DNA of 64,000 nucleotides from Candidatus Liberibacter europaeus (lineage in GTDB: Bacteria > Pseudomonadota > Alphaproteobacteria > Rhizobiales > Rhizobiaceae), in assembly GCA_003045065.1 (NCBI GenBank), contig PSQJ01000004.1, positions 94,327-158,326 on the forward strand, in the 5' to 3' direction. Below are positions 1 through 10,106 of this stretch, in pieces (the first letter of the stretch is position 1; each line of letters begins with the position of its first letter). The notes under the pieces are model-generated. The model ran no database searches. It had not been told where the DNA came from and was given only the letters and a program-made list of their open reading frames with translations. Made by a program: the position numbers and the translations under genes.

Positions 1-320
1 ACACCATCTGTAACAATAGGAACCTGCCATCCTTGTAATGATACTGCCTTAATACCTATTGAATGTAAAGCAAGAGCCATAATGCCAGAAGAAACTTGCT
101 CTCCCGAAGATACAACAACATCACATTCTCGCATACTGTAATCAGAAGTCATTTGTCTACATAAAGAAGTAAGCCTATCTGTTTCCCCTTTCATAGCAGA
201 AACAACTACTACTACTTCTTTTCCAATATCAAATTCACGCTTCACATGCAAAGCTACATTGCGAATACAATCAATATCAGCTACAGAAGTGCCACCAAAT
301 TTCATAACAATACGAGCCAT
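1..320 (-). CDS. lysC: aspartokinase, N-terminal part (cut by window edge)
   Basis: Reading the minus strand from an ATG at 318-320 gives MARIVMKFGGTSVAD, the lysine/ATP-binding start of aspartokinases, followed by the family's VSAMKGETD and SSGEQVSSGIMA stretches. The enzyme phosphorylates aspartate, the first step to diaminopimelate/lysine, threonine and methionine, in the cytoplasm. About 106 residues are inside the window; the rest, including the ACT regulatory domains, lies beyond base 1. It is divergent from ubiG with about 140 bp between the two starts, an arrangement I know from rhizobia. Identification is strong; completeness cannot be judged. Confidence 0.93.
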   Translation of the reverse strand, partial: MARIVMKFGGTSVADIDCIRNVALHVKREFDIGKEVVVVVSAMKGETDRLTSLCRQMTSDYSMRECDVVVSSGEQVSSGIMALALHSIGIKAVSLQGWQVPIVTDG

Positions 321-460
321 ATTTATGTCCAATAGAATTTTTACTGCACAAAATTACAAATAACCAAAAACTAATTTCAATCTTGTATAAAAAATATTGC
401 TATTGCAAATACTACAAAATCAATAGATCATACTTATATGATTTGAGAAGGAGAATCCAT

Positions 461-1222
461 ATGAAAAAAAAATATCCGGACTATGTAACTACAAATCAGC
501 AAGAAATAAATAAATTCTCAAACATAGCCTCCGAATGGTGGAATCCAAAAGGAAAATTTCGCCCGCTTCATCAAATAAATTCAGTACGTGTATCATATAT
601 AAAAAATAAAATAACAGAATATTTCAAACGCAATCAACATGATATACAACCCTTCAAAGGATTGCGTATATTAGATATAGGCTGTGGTGGCGGACTACTA
701 TCAGAACCCATGGCAAAAATGGGAGCAACTGTAGTAGGAATCGACCCTTCTCAAGAAAATATTGAAATAGCTAAAAATCACTCCGATATGGAAGGAACAA
801 TTATAGATTATCGTGTAGCTTGTGCCGAAGAAATAATCGAAAAAAATGAAAAATTTGATGTGATTTTAAACATGGAAGTCATAGAACATGTTGAAAATGT
901 CAATTACTTTGTAAAAGCATGTTGTTCACTTCTTCTGGATGATGGCTTGATGTTTGTCTCTACGATTAATCGTAATTTTAAATCAATGTTATTAGCAATT
1001 ATAGGAGCTGAATACTTATTACGGTGGTTGCCAAAAGGAACACATCAATACGACAAATTTATAAAACCAGTAGAACTAGAAGCCATGCTAACAGAAAATG
1101 ATGCAATGATTATAGATCGTGTAGGAATGAATTATAATCCATTATGCAATAAATGGAGTATTTCTAACAAAAATATGGACGTAAATTACATATTATTGGC
1201 ACAGCTTCACAAAAAATATTAA
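461..1222 (+). CDS. ubiG: ubiquinone biosynthesis O-methyltransferase UbiG
   Basis: SAM-dependent methyltransferase that carries out the two O-methylations of the ubiquinone ring. The SAM-binding motif LDIGCGGG sits at residues 71-78 and the acidic GIDPS strand end follows about 25 residues later, with the UbiG-type FNVIEHV-like block (here NMEVIEH) and the ending typical of the family. I start at 461 because the AAGGAG just upstream is well spaced; an in-frame extension back to 383 adds a Tyr/Lys-rich stretch unlike the family. The resulting 253 aa match the usual UbiG length. It is convergent with lolD, with 14 bp between the stop codons. It works with ubiA (44176-45099), also in this window. 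Confidence 0.95.
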   Translation: MKKKYPDYVTTNQQEINKFSNIASEWWNPKGKFRPLHQINSVRVSYIKNKITEYFKRNQHDIQPFKGLRILDIGCGGGLLSEPMAKMGATVVGIDPSQENIEIAKNHSDMEGTIIDYRVACAEEIIEKNEKFDVILNMEVIEHVENVNYFVKACCSLLLDDGLMFVSTINRNFKSMLLAIIGAEYLLRWLPKGTHQYDKFIKPVELEAMLTENDAMIIDRVGMNYNPLCNKWSISNKNMDVNYILLAQLHKKY

Positions 1223-1236
1223 AGCCGTTAATTTGG

Positions 1237-1923
1237 TCATAAATCAAATATAATCCCATTTTTAATTGTAACTTTACGATCCATAAGAGACGCAATCTCA
1301 ATATTATGAGTCGCAATTAATGCAGATAAACCAAAATGAATCACTAAATCTTTTAAGACCTCAAATACTTGCATCGCTGTTTTAGGATCTAAGTTTCCTG
1401 TTGGCTCATCTGCTAAAAGAATCAAAGGGGCATTTGCAATAGCTCGACAAATTGCAACCCTTTGTTGTTCTCCGCCAGAAATATCAGAAGAACGACGATC
1501 AGCATAATGATCTATTCTCATATATTCTAAAACATCAATTGCACGCCTACGCGCCACTTCATAACTAGTTCCAGCAATAATCTGGGGTAAAATGATATTT
1601 TCTATAACCGAGAAATCAGTTAACAGTCGATGAGCTTGGTATACAAAACCGATTTTAGTACAACGCAAAAACGATTTCTTCTCATCAGTTAATTTATTAC
1701 ATAACTGTCCATCAACAATAACATTACCCTCAGTAGGTACTTCCAACAAACCAGCAATATGCAAAATGGTCGATTTTCCTGTGCCTGATGGAGAAACAAG
1801 CGCAACCATTTCACCTCTTTTCAAACTGATATTAACATTTTCAAGAACAGTAGAAGTACTTCTAACATTAGCATAGCTATGTTTAATATTTTGGAGTATC
1901 AATACATCTTTCTCGCTCAACAA
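1237..1923 (-). CDS. lolD: lipoprotein-releasing ABC transporter ATPase LolD
   Basis: ATPase of the LolCDE complex, which extracts mature lipoproteins from the inner membrane for outer-membrane delivery. Walker A is SPSGTGKST at residues 44-52, with Ser in place of the usual first Gly; the ABC signature is SGGEQQR at 149-155; Walker B with the catalytic Glu is LILLADEPTGNLD at 167-179; the switch His lies in ATHN near 204. At 228 aa it is normal length. It lies 6 bp downstream of the membrane subunit gene. The window encodes several lipoproteins (22461, 41253, 61803, 63571) that would be its substrates. Confidence 0.94.
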   Translation of the reverse strand: MLSEKDVLILQNIKHSYANVRSTSTVLENVNISLKRGEMVALVSPSGTGKSTILHIAGLLEVPTEGNVIVDGQLCNKLTDEKKSFLRCTKIGFVYQAHRLLTDFSVIENIILPQIIAGTSYEVARRRAIDVLEYMRIDHYADRRSSDISGGEQQRVAICRAIANAPLILLADEPTGNLDPKTAMQVFEVLKDLVIHFGLSALIATHNIEIASLMDRKVTIKNGIIFDL

Positions 1924-1929
1924 AATATC

Positions 1930-3204
1930 CTACTCGTAGCGCAAAGATTTAACAGGATCTATTCGAGAAGCTCTCCAACTAGGAAAAATAGTTGCCAAAA
2001 AAGATAACATAACAGCCATAACAACAATCCAAAAAATCTCATGGCACGAGATTTTAATAGGCACCCCACTCAACAAATAGGCATCTGTATTAAATATAAC
2101 TATACCAAATGTATTAAGAAAAAACTGTCTTATTAGCTCAATATTCAAAGCAATTAAAACCCCGCCAACAACACCAAAAAAAGTGCCAGAAACACCAATA
2201 AAGGCACCTATTATAAAAAATATACGCATAATGGAATATATCGTTGCACCCATAGTTCGCAAAACCGCTATGTCCTTTACCTTTTCTTTAACCAGCATAA
2301 ATAAGCTAGAAACAATATTAAGAACAGCTACAAAAACTATCAATGTTAAAATAACAAACATAACATTTTGTTCAACTTCCATAGCAGAAAAAAACGATTT
2401 ATTTTGATATCGCCAATCAGTAACCGACATGTCATCTCCAATAATTTTTTTAATTTTATAATTTGTTGACTCAACCATGTCAGGATCTTTTACGAACACC
2501 TCTATTCCTGAAATATAATTTTCCATGTTAAAATAAAGCTGTGCTTCTTTAAGTGACATATAAACCACCCCATTGTCGTAATATGATACTCTTGTTTTAA
2601 ATATCGCAGAAATAGTATAAAACTTGGAACGAATATCTGTACCCAATGGAGTGATATCACCATTTGGAGAAATAAGTTTTACTTTATCTCCTATATTAAC
2701 ACCTAAATTTTGTGCCAGAGACTCCCCTATAAAAATACCCTTTCCATTATTAAAATCATCAAATTTATCACCATAAAAATTAGAAAAATAATCCATGATA
2801 TTGAAAAAATCTTCTTTGACCATACCACGCACTGAGACGCCAGCTCCTCCATTTACATTTGCGGCAAATGCTTGACCGCTTACAAAAGGAAAAACTTTTG
2901 TAACATTTTCTATATCACTAATTTTAGTCACAATAGAATGATAATTCTTACAAGGAAAATATCTTGGCTTAACTAATATATGTCCGTTAACATCTAAAAT
3001 ACGTGAAATAATATCATTACGAAATCCATTCATTACAGACATAACAACTATTAAAGCCATAACCCCTATCATCACTCCAATAAATGAAATTAATGCAGCG
3101 ATAGAAATAAATGTCTCTTGACGACATGAAAATAAATAACGCCAAGCAACCATCATCTCAAATTTAGAAAAAAAAGCCACCCTAGCATTATTTTTTATAA
3201 TCAA
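1930..3204 (-). CDS. lolC: lipoprotein-releasing permease LolC/LolE
   Basis: Membrane subunit of the Lol ABC transporter. There is one transmembrane segment near residues 30-60 (ALISFIGVMIGVMALIVVMS), a large periplasmic MacB-PCD-like domain, and three C-terminal transmembrane segments ending in the FtsX-family signature region (SWRASRIDPVKSLRYE). Length of 424 aa is typical. Many alphaproteobacteria have a single LolC/LolE-type permease, so the symbol lolC versus lolE is a convention. It sits between proS (15 bp away) and lolD, the standard rhizobial order. Confidence 0.92.
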   Translation of the reverse strand: MIIKNNARVAFFSKFEMMVAWRYLFSCRQETFISIAALISFIGVMIGVMALIVVMSVMNGFRNDIISRILDVNGHILVKPRYFPCKNYHSIVTKISDIENVTKVFPFVSGQAFAANVNGGAGVSVRGMVKEDFFNIMDYFSNFYGDKFDDFNNGKGIFIGESLAQNLGVNIGDKVKLISPNGDITPLGTDIRSKFYTISAIFKTRVSYYDNGVVYMSLKEAQLYFNMENYISGIEVFVKDPDMVESTNYKIKKIIGDDMSVTDWRYQNKSFFSAMEVEQNVMFVILTLIVFVAVLNIVSSLFMLVKEKVKDIAVLRTMGATIYSIMRIFFIIGAFIGVSGTFFGVVGGVLIALNIELIRQFFLNTFGIVIFNTDAYLLSGVPIKISCHEIFWIVVMAVMLSFLATIFPSWRASRIDPVKSLRYE

Positions 3205-3218
3205 AGTATTTAACCCTA

Positions 3219-4553
3219 TTATTTAACAAAATGATCAGAAATATAATTCATGGATTCTTCTAATGACATGTTTTTTCTTATCCCTGTTGCTCTATGTTTT
3301 ATTTCAATCATACCACCAGAAACAAAGTTTGAACCAATAATGACCTGCAAAGGAAAACCTAATAAATCAGCCACTGCAAATTTAGCACCTGCCTGTTCAT
3401 CTACGTCATCTAAGAATACATCACATCCTAATTGTAAAAGTTTTTCATAAATGCTTTCACAGACCGAACAGATCTCCTTATCTTGTGACCTCAAATTAAT
3501 AAGAGAAACATCAAAAGGAGATATCGAATCAGGCCAAATAATACCTTGTTTATCATGCGAAGATTCAATAACAGCAGCAACAACTCTCATAGATCCAATA
3601 CCATATGATCCCATCTGAACATAATGATCTTTACCATCCGGACCTTTAACAGTTGCAGACATCGGATGAGAATACTTAGTTCCAAAACGGAAAATATGGC
3701 CAACTTCAATACCTCTCGCAACAAGCCTTTTATCATCTGAAAGAGCATCAAACAAATCCTCATCATGAACATCAGAAGTAGCCGCATATGGTGAAGTCCA
3801 TTTTTTCACAATGTCTTTTACAACAGAAATATCATTGAAATCTGTATTTTCTGGAGGAATAGCAAAATCAATAAAATCTTTACAGCAAAAAACCTGTGTT
3901 TCTCCCGTATCTGCCAGAATAATAAATTCATAACTTAAATCACCACCGATAGGACCAGATTCTGCACGCATTGGTATAGATTTTAATCCTAAACGATGAA
4001 ATATCCTAAGATATGATACAAACATTTTATTATAAGAATGTTCGGAATCCTCAAGAGTTAAATCAAAAGAATAGGCATCTTTCATAAGAAATTCGCGACC
4101 ACGCATAACTCCAAAACGAGGCCTCATCTCATCTCTAAACTTCAGTTGAATTTGATAAACATTTAAAGGAAGATCTCTGTAAGATTTAACATATGAACGA
4201 AAAATATCCGTAATCATTTCCTCATTAGTCGGACCATATAGCATTTGCTTATTATTCCGATCAACAATCCGCAACATTTCCTGACCATAAGATTGATAAC
4301 GACCACTTTCATTCCATAAATCAGCTGATTGCAAAGTTGGCATAAGAAGTTCAATTGCACCTATTCGATCTTGCTCTTCACGAATAATTGCATTTACCTT
4401 ATCTAAGACTCTTTTTCCTAAAGGAAGCCAAGAATACATGCCCTTTGAATGCTTACATATCATTCCTGCACGTAACATAAGTTGATGAGAAACAATCTCT
4501 GTATCTCTAGGTTTTTCCTGCAGAATTGGCAAAAAATAACGAGATCTTCTCAT
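3219..4553 (-). CDS. proS: prolyl-tRNA synthetase
   Basis: Class II aminoacyl-tRNA synthetase that charges tRNA-Pro. It starts [20 protein letters not shown], and carries motif 1, the motif 2 region [20 protein letters not shown] and a C-terminal anticodon-binding domain. At 444 aa it is the short alphaproteobacterial form that lacks the ~180-residue editing insertion between motifs 2 and 3, visible because the [16 protein letters not shown] segment follows motif 2 closely. Mischarged Ala-tRNA-Pro would have to be cleared by a free-standing editing protein. A 136-bp gap separates it from rnj; a mce gene, which I expect there in other rhizobia, is absent. Confidence 0.95.
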   Translation of the reverse strand: MRRSRYFLPILQEKPRDTEIVSHQLMLRAGMICKHSKGMYSWLPLGKRVLDKVNAIIREEQDRIGAIELLMPTLQSADLWNESGRYQSYGQEMLRIVDRNNKQMLYGPTNEEMITDIFRSYVKSYRDLPLNVYQIQLKFRDEMRPRFGVMRGREFLMKDAYSFDLTLEDSEHSYNKMFVSYLRIFHRLGLKSIPMRAESGPIGGDLSYEFIILADTGETQVFCCKDFIDFAIPPENTDFNDISVVKDIVKKWTSPYAATSDVHDEDLFDALSDDKRLVARGIEVGHIFRFGTKYSHPMSATVKGPDGKDHYVQMGSYGIGSMRVVAAVIESSHDKQGIIWPDSISPFDVSLINLRSQDKEICSVCESIYEKLLQLGCDVFLDDVDEQAGAKFAVADLLGFPLQVIIGSNFVSGGMIEIKHRATGIRKNMSLEESMNYISDHFVK

Positions 4554-4689
4554 ATTAACTATTCCTCATCATATCAATCTCGTAATAAAAACATTGCCAT
4601 CCTGCAATAAATTTATACAATTGTCACTACTTCGCAAAAGATTTGTAAAATAGTATTGTATTTCGCTAAATATGCGTAGCCATATTACT

Positions 4690-6369
4690 TCAATGGCGAT
4701 GCGACTTATTAATAAAAGTAGTGACAAAAGGCTTCTTGCCCCAAATATGATTTATACTAGAACGCAAAGAGCGACTAATTGTCTCCCGTAATAACTTAAG
4801 ATCCTTCCTACGAGATTGAGGAAGATTAATCACCGTTTCAATAATCGTCTTTGATAATAATTTATTAATCTTCACTCCATTACTACAGTAAGAAGGCAAT
4901 CCTATACCAACAATATCTGGAAGACCGATGATATTATAATTATTATCAAGAACTACATTAACAGATAATTGCCCAACGAAAGAAAGCTTCTTTCTCTTAG
5001 CTATTCCCAAATCTTCAAAACTGCCAACCAAATAACCATCTTTAAAAAGTTGTCCATGAACAACTTCATCTATAATTTCAACAGGATCCGGAAATAAACG
5101 CAACATATGACCATTGCGTACATTCGGAACCTTAGAAATTCCAGATTCTAAAGCAAATTTTTTTTGCGCAACAAGGTGCATAGGCTCCCCATGTATTGGA
5201 ACCATTATTTTCGGACGAATCCATTCATACATCTTTTTCAAATCATTACGATATGGATGACCTGAAACATGCACTGGATTTTCTAAATCTCCTGTAACGA
5301 CCTGAACACCTTGTTCTACAAGTTTATTCTTCATCTCACCTATTGCTGTTTCGTTTCCAGGAATAGAACGAGATGAAAATATAACCATATCATTTTCTCC
5401 CAAAGATATATTACGCATTTCATTACGTGATAACTGAGATAATGCTGAACGTGGTTCACCTTGGCTACCAGTCAGGATAATAACCAATTTATTACGAGGA
5501 TATGATCCAAAATTTTCTACCGGAACAAAAGATTTATCTTTTCCAATTAAACCAATATCGACAGCAACGTTAACCACTCTCTTCACTGAAGATCCAAGAA
5601 GCAATACCTTACGTCCTAACTTTTCAGAAATATCAATGATACTACAAATACGACTAATACTTGATGAAAAAGTAGTAATTGCAACACATCCCTCAGATTT
5701 TTCAACGATATTATACAGATTTTGACTCACATCCTCTTCTGTAATAGAAGTTCCTTCACACATTGCATTAGTAGAATCGCACATTAATGCAAGAACACCC
5801 TCGTTACCTACAGCATATAAAGAATCTTTGTCTGTAACATCCCCAAGTATAGAAGTTTCATCAAGCTTCCAATCACCTGTATGCACAATGTTTCCAACTG
5901 GAGAACGAATAACTAACGCCATAGATTCGGGTATTGAATGATTCACTTGCAATGATTCTATAGAAAAAGGGCCTATGTCAATTTTATCTCCTGCATGAAA
6001 ATTTTTACATACAATATCCTTAGAAACCCGCTCGTAAACCCCCTTAGCCTCTAAAAGCCCAATAGCAAAAGGAGAGGCATATACCGGAACATTTAAAAAT
6101 GACCATAGATCGTGCAAAGCGCCATAATGATCCTCATGTGCATGCGTAATAATAATAGCCATAAGATTATTACGCTCTTTCAAAAGAAATCTAATATCAG
6201 GAAAGACAAGGTCAACTCCTGGAAAATCCTCTTTTGGAAAGCCAACACCACAATCAACCATTATCCATTTACGCTTGCCAGGAACTCCATATCCATAAAG
6301 AGACATGTTCATGCCAATTTCGCCAATGCCACCAAGAGGCAAAAATACCAAGTCCTCTCCCTCTACCAT
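4690..6369 (-). CDS. rnj: ribonuclease J
   Basis: Metallo-beta-lactamase/beta-CASP ribonuclease with 5'-3' exonuclease and endonuclease activity in mRNA decay and rRNA processing. The start FLPLGGIGEIGMNMSLYGYG is diagnostic. The zinc motif HAHEDH is at residues 76-81, HTGDWKLDE follows, and the beta-CASP motifs (GSQGEPRSAL, HVSGHPYRNDL, PIHGEPMHL) are all present. Length of 559 aa is usual. It lies 15 bp downstream of birA at the end of the nuo block, a common alphaproteobacterial arrangement, so it is probably co-transcribed with complex I. Confidence 0.95.
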   Translation of the reverse strand: MVEGEDLVFLPLGGIGEIGMNMSLYGYGVPGKRKWIMVDCGVGFPKEDFPGVDLVFPDIRFLLKERNNLMAIIITHAHEDHYGALHDLWSFLNVPVYASPFAIGLLEAKGVYERVSKDIVCKNFHAGDKIDIGPFSIESLQVNHSIPESMALVIRSPVGNIVHTGDWKLDETSILGDVTDKDSLYAVGNEGVLALMCDSTNAMCEGTSITEEDVSQNLYNIVEKSEGCVAITTFSSSISRICSIIDISEKLGRKVLLLGSSVKRVVNVAVDIGLIGKDKSFVPVENFGSYPRNKLVIILTGSQGEPRSALSQLSRNEMRNISLGENDMVIFSSRSIPGNETAIGEMKNKLVEQGVQVVTGDLENPVHVSGHPYRNDLKKMYEWIRPKIMVPIHGEPMHLVAQKKFALESGISKVPNVRNGHMLRLFPDPVEIIDEVVHGQLFKDGYLVGSFEDLGIAKRKKLSFVGQLSVNVVLDNNYNIIGLPDIVGIGLPSYCSNGVKINKLLSKTIIETVINLPQSRRKDLKLLRETISRSLRSSINHIWGKKPFVTTFINKSHRH

Positions 6370-6384
6370 ATTTGATCTTTCATT

Positions 6385-7143
6385 CTATTCAAAAACATCT
6401 CCTGTAAAAATTTGACGGAAAAATCCTTTACTTTCCTCCAATAATAAATAGCCGCAATCATCAACTCCGACAAAACGACCCGAAACCAAACGATTATTAA
6501 TATTAATCGTGATAAAATCACCTATTCCACAAGCACAACAACGCCAAAGTCTCATAATTTCCTCTCTACCTGTGTCTTTTTTCCATATATCTAATATTTT
6601 TGCAAATTCTTGAAAAAGTAATGGCAAAATATCATCTAAACTTGTATTAACTCCTTCTGTATTCAAAAACGTAGCAGGGTATGAGGTATGTTGAGGACAA
6701 TTTTCAATATTAACACCTATTCCAATAACAACCGCTTGTAAATCATTTTCTAAATTTTTAGTCTCAATTAAAATTCCAGCAACCTTACGCCGAAAAATCA
6801 ATATATCATTGGGCCACTTTATTTTAACATCTATGCCAGTTGATAAAATAGAAGATATAACTGCATGAACAGCAACAGCACTAGCAAATGATAATAAAGT
6901 TAAAGAATTCTTAGAAAAAGAATCGATTAATAATAATGAAGCATATAAATTGCCTTTATCAGAAACCCACGTCTTTCCCTTGCACCCTCTACCAGCTGTC
7001 TGACGGGACGATATTATCCACAATCCACCTGAATCACCGCACAACGCTCTTTTCATACACTCATCATTTGTAGAAGAGATAGAGTCAAAAAATTCATAGC
7101 GAAAGTTTTTAGTAATTTTATATCCAAAATTATCACATAACAT
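6385..7143 (-). CDS. birA: biotin--[acetyl-CoA-carboxylase] ligase
   Basis: Attaches biotin to the carboxyl-carrier lysine of acetyl-CoA carboxylase through biotinyl-AMP. The adenylate loop is GRGCKGKTW at residues 51-59, where the usual motif is GRGRRGRxW, so one conserved Arg is Cys and two are Lys; the KWPNDI motif (109-114) and the following KVAGILIE with the catalytic Lys are intact. There is no N-terminal winged-helix domain, so it is a monofunctional ligase, not a bio repressor. It starts 3 bp after the nuoN stop and is probably in the nuo transcript. Confidence 0.93.
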   Translation of the reverse strand: MLCDNFGYKITKNFRYEFFDSISSTNDECMKRALCGDSGGLWIISSRQTAGRGCKGKTWVSDKGNLYASLLLIDSFSKNSLTLLSFASAVAVHAVISSILSTGIDVKIKWPNDILIFRRKVAGILIETKNLENDLQAVVIGIGVNIENCPQHTSYPATFLNTEGVNTSLDDILPLLFQEFAKILDIWKKDTGREEIMRLWRCCACGIGDFITININNRLVSGRFVGVDDCGYLLLEESKGFFRQIFTGDVFE

Positions 7144-7146
7144 TAA

Positions 7147-8586
7147 TCAAAACAGCGATAAAACAATCTTATCAATCCAAAAACCGATAAAATTTTCAAA
7201 TAACAAATAACAAATAACAAATAAACCAATCATCAAAGCTATTGGTTTTATTTCTCTTCTAACAACCATAAATCCTTCAGTTGGTTTGTTGAACCACATC
7301 ACACTAATTATTCGCAAATAATAATAGGCAGATATCACAGAAGACAATAAACCAATAATAACTAAGTAATAATATTCATTTCTCATAGCGGCGGAAAATA
7401 GAAAATATTTACCAAAAAAACCCGCAAAAGGCGGAATACCAGCCATTGAAAAAGTCAAAATAGTTATTATACACGCTAAAAAAGGATCATATTGCGACAA
7501 TCCTGACAGATCAGCAATATTACTCACACCCTTTCCTGCTTTATTTCGCAGAGGTAAAATACAAGCAAAAAAACCTAAGAGCATAATCAAATAAATAACC
7601 ATATACCTAACTGTCGCAGAAATTCCAACCAATGTGCCAGTCGAAAATCCAACAAGAGCGTATCCCGCATTACCTATTGATGAATAAGCCATAAGACGCT
7701 TTATTTTTTTCTGTCCAATCGCAGCAATAGAACCCAATACCATTGAAAGCACAGAAACAATCATAAAAATATGTGTCAACCCAGAAATTACTGGCCAGAA
7801 AACACTAGTTATGCGCAATAGAGCCATAGCAACTGTAAATTTTGGGACAGTTGCTAAAAAAGCGGTAACAAGCATAGGAGATCCTTCATAGACATCAGGA
7901 ATCCACATATGAAACGGAACTAATGCAATCTTAAAGAACAGACCTATTAGAATAAACACAATTCCAATTATAATGACAAATGAGTTATTGCCAACAAACA
8001 ACGATGTAGCTATATGGAGAAAATCTGTATGACCTGTAAACCCATAAATAAAAGACATCCCATATAACAAAAAACAAGAGGAAAAAGCCCCTAAAATGAA
8101 ATATTTCATGGCAGATTCAATTGATATCATGCTATCACGATTCATAGCGATTGCAATATACAACGAAAGAGAAAGTAACTCTAATGCCATATAAAAAGAT
8201 ATCATGTCGTTAGAAGAAATCACTAAAAGCATACCTAAAATAGCAATTAAAATAACTACAGGAAACTCAAAACGACTGAATGGCTTTAAATGAACACAGT
8301 TAAGCATCATAATAAAAATAACTATGCTACTAGCCAAAATGATAGACTTTACAAAAAAAGATAATTTATCAGAAATACAAGTTCCGCTAAATCCTATTCC
8401 TTCGCAATTCATCATAATAAGGGCAAAAAAAGCGATACTTAAAATGATTATTGGGAAAAATATCAGCAGAAATAAATTCTTTCCACGAGAAAAAACACCC
8501 ATTAGCAAAAGAAGAAGGCTGCCAATGGCAACAACTATCTCAGGAATACAAATATACAAATCAATCATAACATTCATAGGAATCAT
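7147..8586 (-). CDS. nuoN: NADH-quinone oxidoreductase subunit N
   Basis: Antiporter-like proton-pumping subunit of complex I, with about 14 predicted transmembrane segments over 479 aa. The conserved ELLSLSLYIAIA and KIALVPFHMWIPDVYEGSP segments identify the Mrp-antiporter core and distinguish N from L and M. The coding strand contains four tandem copies of a 7-base unit (7197-7224) in the last transmembrane segment, where one copy gained or lost would shift the frame about 20 residues before the end. It follows nuoM and precedes birA. Confidence 0.96.
   Translation of the reverse strand: MIPMNVMIDLYICIPEIVVAIGSLLLLLMGVFSRGKNLFLLIFFPIIILSIAFFALIMMNCEGIGFSGTCISDKLSFFVKSIILASSIVIFIMMLNCVHLKPFSRFEFPVVILIAILGMLLVISSNDMISFYMALELLSLSLYIAIAMNRDSMISIESAMKYFILGAFSSCFLLYGMSFIYGFTGHTDFLHIATSLFVGNNSFVIIIGIVFILIGLFFKIALVPFHMWIPDVYEGSPMLVTAFLATVPKFTVAMALLRITSVFWPVISGLTHIFMIVSVLSMVLGSIAAIGQKKIKRLMAYSSIGNAGYALVGFSTGTLVGISATVRYMVIYLIMLLGFFACILPLRNKAGKGVSNIADLSGLSQYDPFLACIITILTFSMAGIPPFAGFFGKYFLFSAAMRNEYYYLVIIGLLSSVISAYYYLRIISVMWFNKPTEGFMVVRREIKPIALMIGLFVICYLLFENFIGFWIDKIVLSLF
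7197..7224 (-). repeat. heptanucleotide tandem repeat (4 copies) inside nuoN
   Basis: On the plus strand the unit CAAATAA occurs four times without interruption. On the coding strand it reads as (TTATTTG)4 and encodes part of the hydrophobic C-terminal helix of NuoN. Seven is not a multiple of three, so slippage would change the frame. The repeat is seen directly; variability is inference. Confidence 0.9.
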
Positions 8587-8639
8587 AATAAAAAGTTCTG
8601 TTTTCTTTATTTACACATGGAACGACCTTATCATTTTTC

Positions 8640-10106
8640 CTACTTATAATTTTTCATAACAATAGAAATAGGAACAGAAAAAGTCTCAAAAATTGGCACA
8701 GTATATATTCCGAAGAAAATCGTTAGTGCTGCAATTGGATATACAATACAACGCTCATAAAGTGAAATATCTAATAATTTTCCCACCTCATCACTATTCG
8801 CAACACCAAAAATTACCTTACGATAAAGCCATAAAGAATATAATACAGATAATATAACACCTAAAGAGGCAACAAAAGAAATAATATTATGCTTTTGGAA
8901 AACAGATATAATTATCAAAAATTCCCCAATAAAACCAGATGTGCCTGGAAGACCAATATTAGCCATAATAAATACCATCATCACTACTGCATATCTAGGC
9001 ATATTATTGACTAATCCACCGTAGGCAGAAATATCACGAGTATGCAAACGATCATAAATCATACCTATACAAAAAAACAATGCACTGGATACAAGACCAT
9101 GTGATAGCATCTGAAACATCGCGCCTTCAATACCACTCACAACTCCCGAAAATATGCCCATAGTTACGTATCCCATATGTGCTATTGAAGAATACGCCAC
9201 GAGTTTTTTTATATCATTCTGTACTATTGCCACTAGAGAAGAATATATTATCGCTATCATGGATAGAACTAATACCATAGGAGTAAAATACTGCGAAGCT
9301 ACAGGAAACATTGGCAATAGAAATCTAATAAAACCGTAACCACCTAATTTCAACATAATACCAGCCAAAAAAACCGAACCGGCAGTCGGAGCCTGTACAT
9401 GAGCGCTTGGTAACCAAGTATGAACAGGAAACATAGGAATTTTTATCGCAAATGAACAGAAAAAAGCCAACCATAACCAATTCTGTATATGTACTGGAAA
9501 ATCACTATTCTTATAAAGCTCAATAATACTGCTTGTATTTTTCGTCCAGCATATAAACATAATAGCCAATAGCATAAAAACCGAACCAAAAAAAGTATAA
9601 AGAAAAAACTTATAGGAAGCATAAATACGATCACTGCCCCCCCAGACGCCTATGATAATAAACATAGGAATCAAACTGGCTTCAAAAAATATATAAAACA
9701 ACACCATATCTATTGATAGAAAAGATCCTATCGTAAGAGATTCAAGTATAAGGAAAGTGATCAAATATTCCTTAAAACGTTCTCGAACAGATATCCAAAT
9801 AGATAAAATACAAAAAGGGGTAATAAAAGCCGTTAAAACCACAAAAAGAACGGATATGCCGTCAACGCCTAGATGATAATTACAAAAATAATTGATCAAT
9901 TGATGATATTCAACCATCACGAAACCACTACTATTTTTGTCAAATAAAATCCATATAACTAAGGAAACAATAAAATTTACTATACTTGTTCCTAAAGCTA
10001 TCCCAAAAAAAGATTTGCGCCCGTATCCTAAAAAAGATGCAATGAGCAAAACAAATACCCCCACGAAAGGAGTAAAGGTTACAATTGATAGCAATGGAAC
10101 ACCCAT
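8640..10106 (-). CDS. nuoM: NADH-quinone oxidoreductase subunit M
   Basis: Proton-pumping antiporter-like subunit of complex I, 488 aa and about 14 transmembrane segments. The hallmarks include the FFEASLIPMFIIIGVWGG segment with the conserved Glu, the KIPMFPVHTWLPSAHVQAP block with the conserved Lys, and KKLVAYSSIAHMGYV. Its ATG shares one base with the nuoL stop codon (TAATG at 10106), showing translational coupling. A 53-bp gap separates it from nuoN. Confidence 0.97.
   Translation of the reverse strand: MGVPLLSIVTFTPFVGVFVLLIASFLGYGRKSFFGIALGTSIVNFIVSLVIWILFDKNSSGFVMVEYHQLINYFCNYHLGVDGISVLFVVLTAFITPFCILSIWISVRERFKEYLITFLILESLTIGSFLSIDMVLFYIFFEASLIPMFIIIGVWGGSDRIYASYKFFLYTFFGSVFMLLAIMFICWTKNTSSIIELYKNSDFPVHIQNWLWLAFFCSFAIKIPMFPVHTWLPSAHVQAPTAGSVFLAGIMLKLGGYGFIRFLLPMFPVASQYFTPMVLVLSMIAIIYSSLVAIVQNDIKKLVAYSSIAHMGYVTMGIFSGVVSGIEGAMFQMLSHGLVSSALFFCIGMIYDRLHTRDISAYGGLVNNMPRYAVVMMVFIMANIGLPGTSGFIGEFLIIISVFQKHNIISFVASLGVILSVLYSLWLYRKVIFGVANSDEVGKLLDISLYERCIVYPIAALTIFFGIYTVPIFETFSVPISIVMKNYK

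Noticed and set aside
383..460. N-terminal extension of ubiG to 383
   Set aside because: The added residues are Tyr/Lys/Cys-rich and unlike UbiG; a well-placed AAGGAG precedes the ATG at 461.
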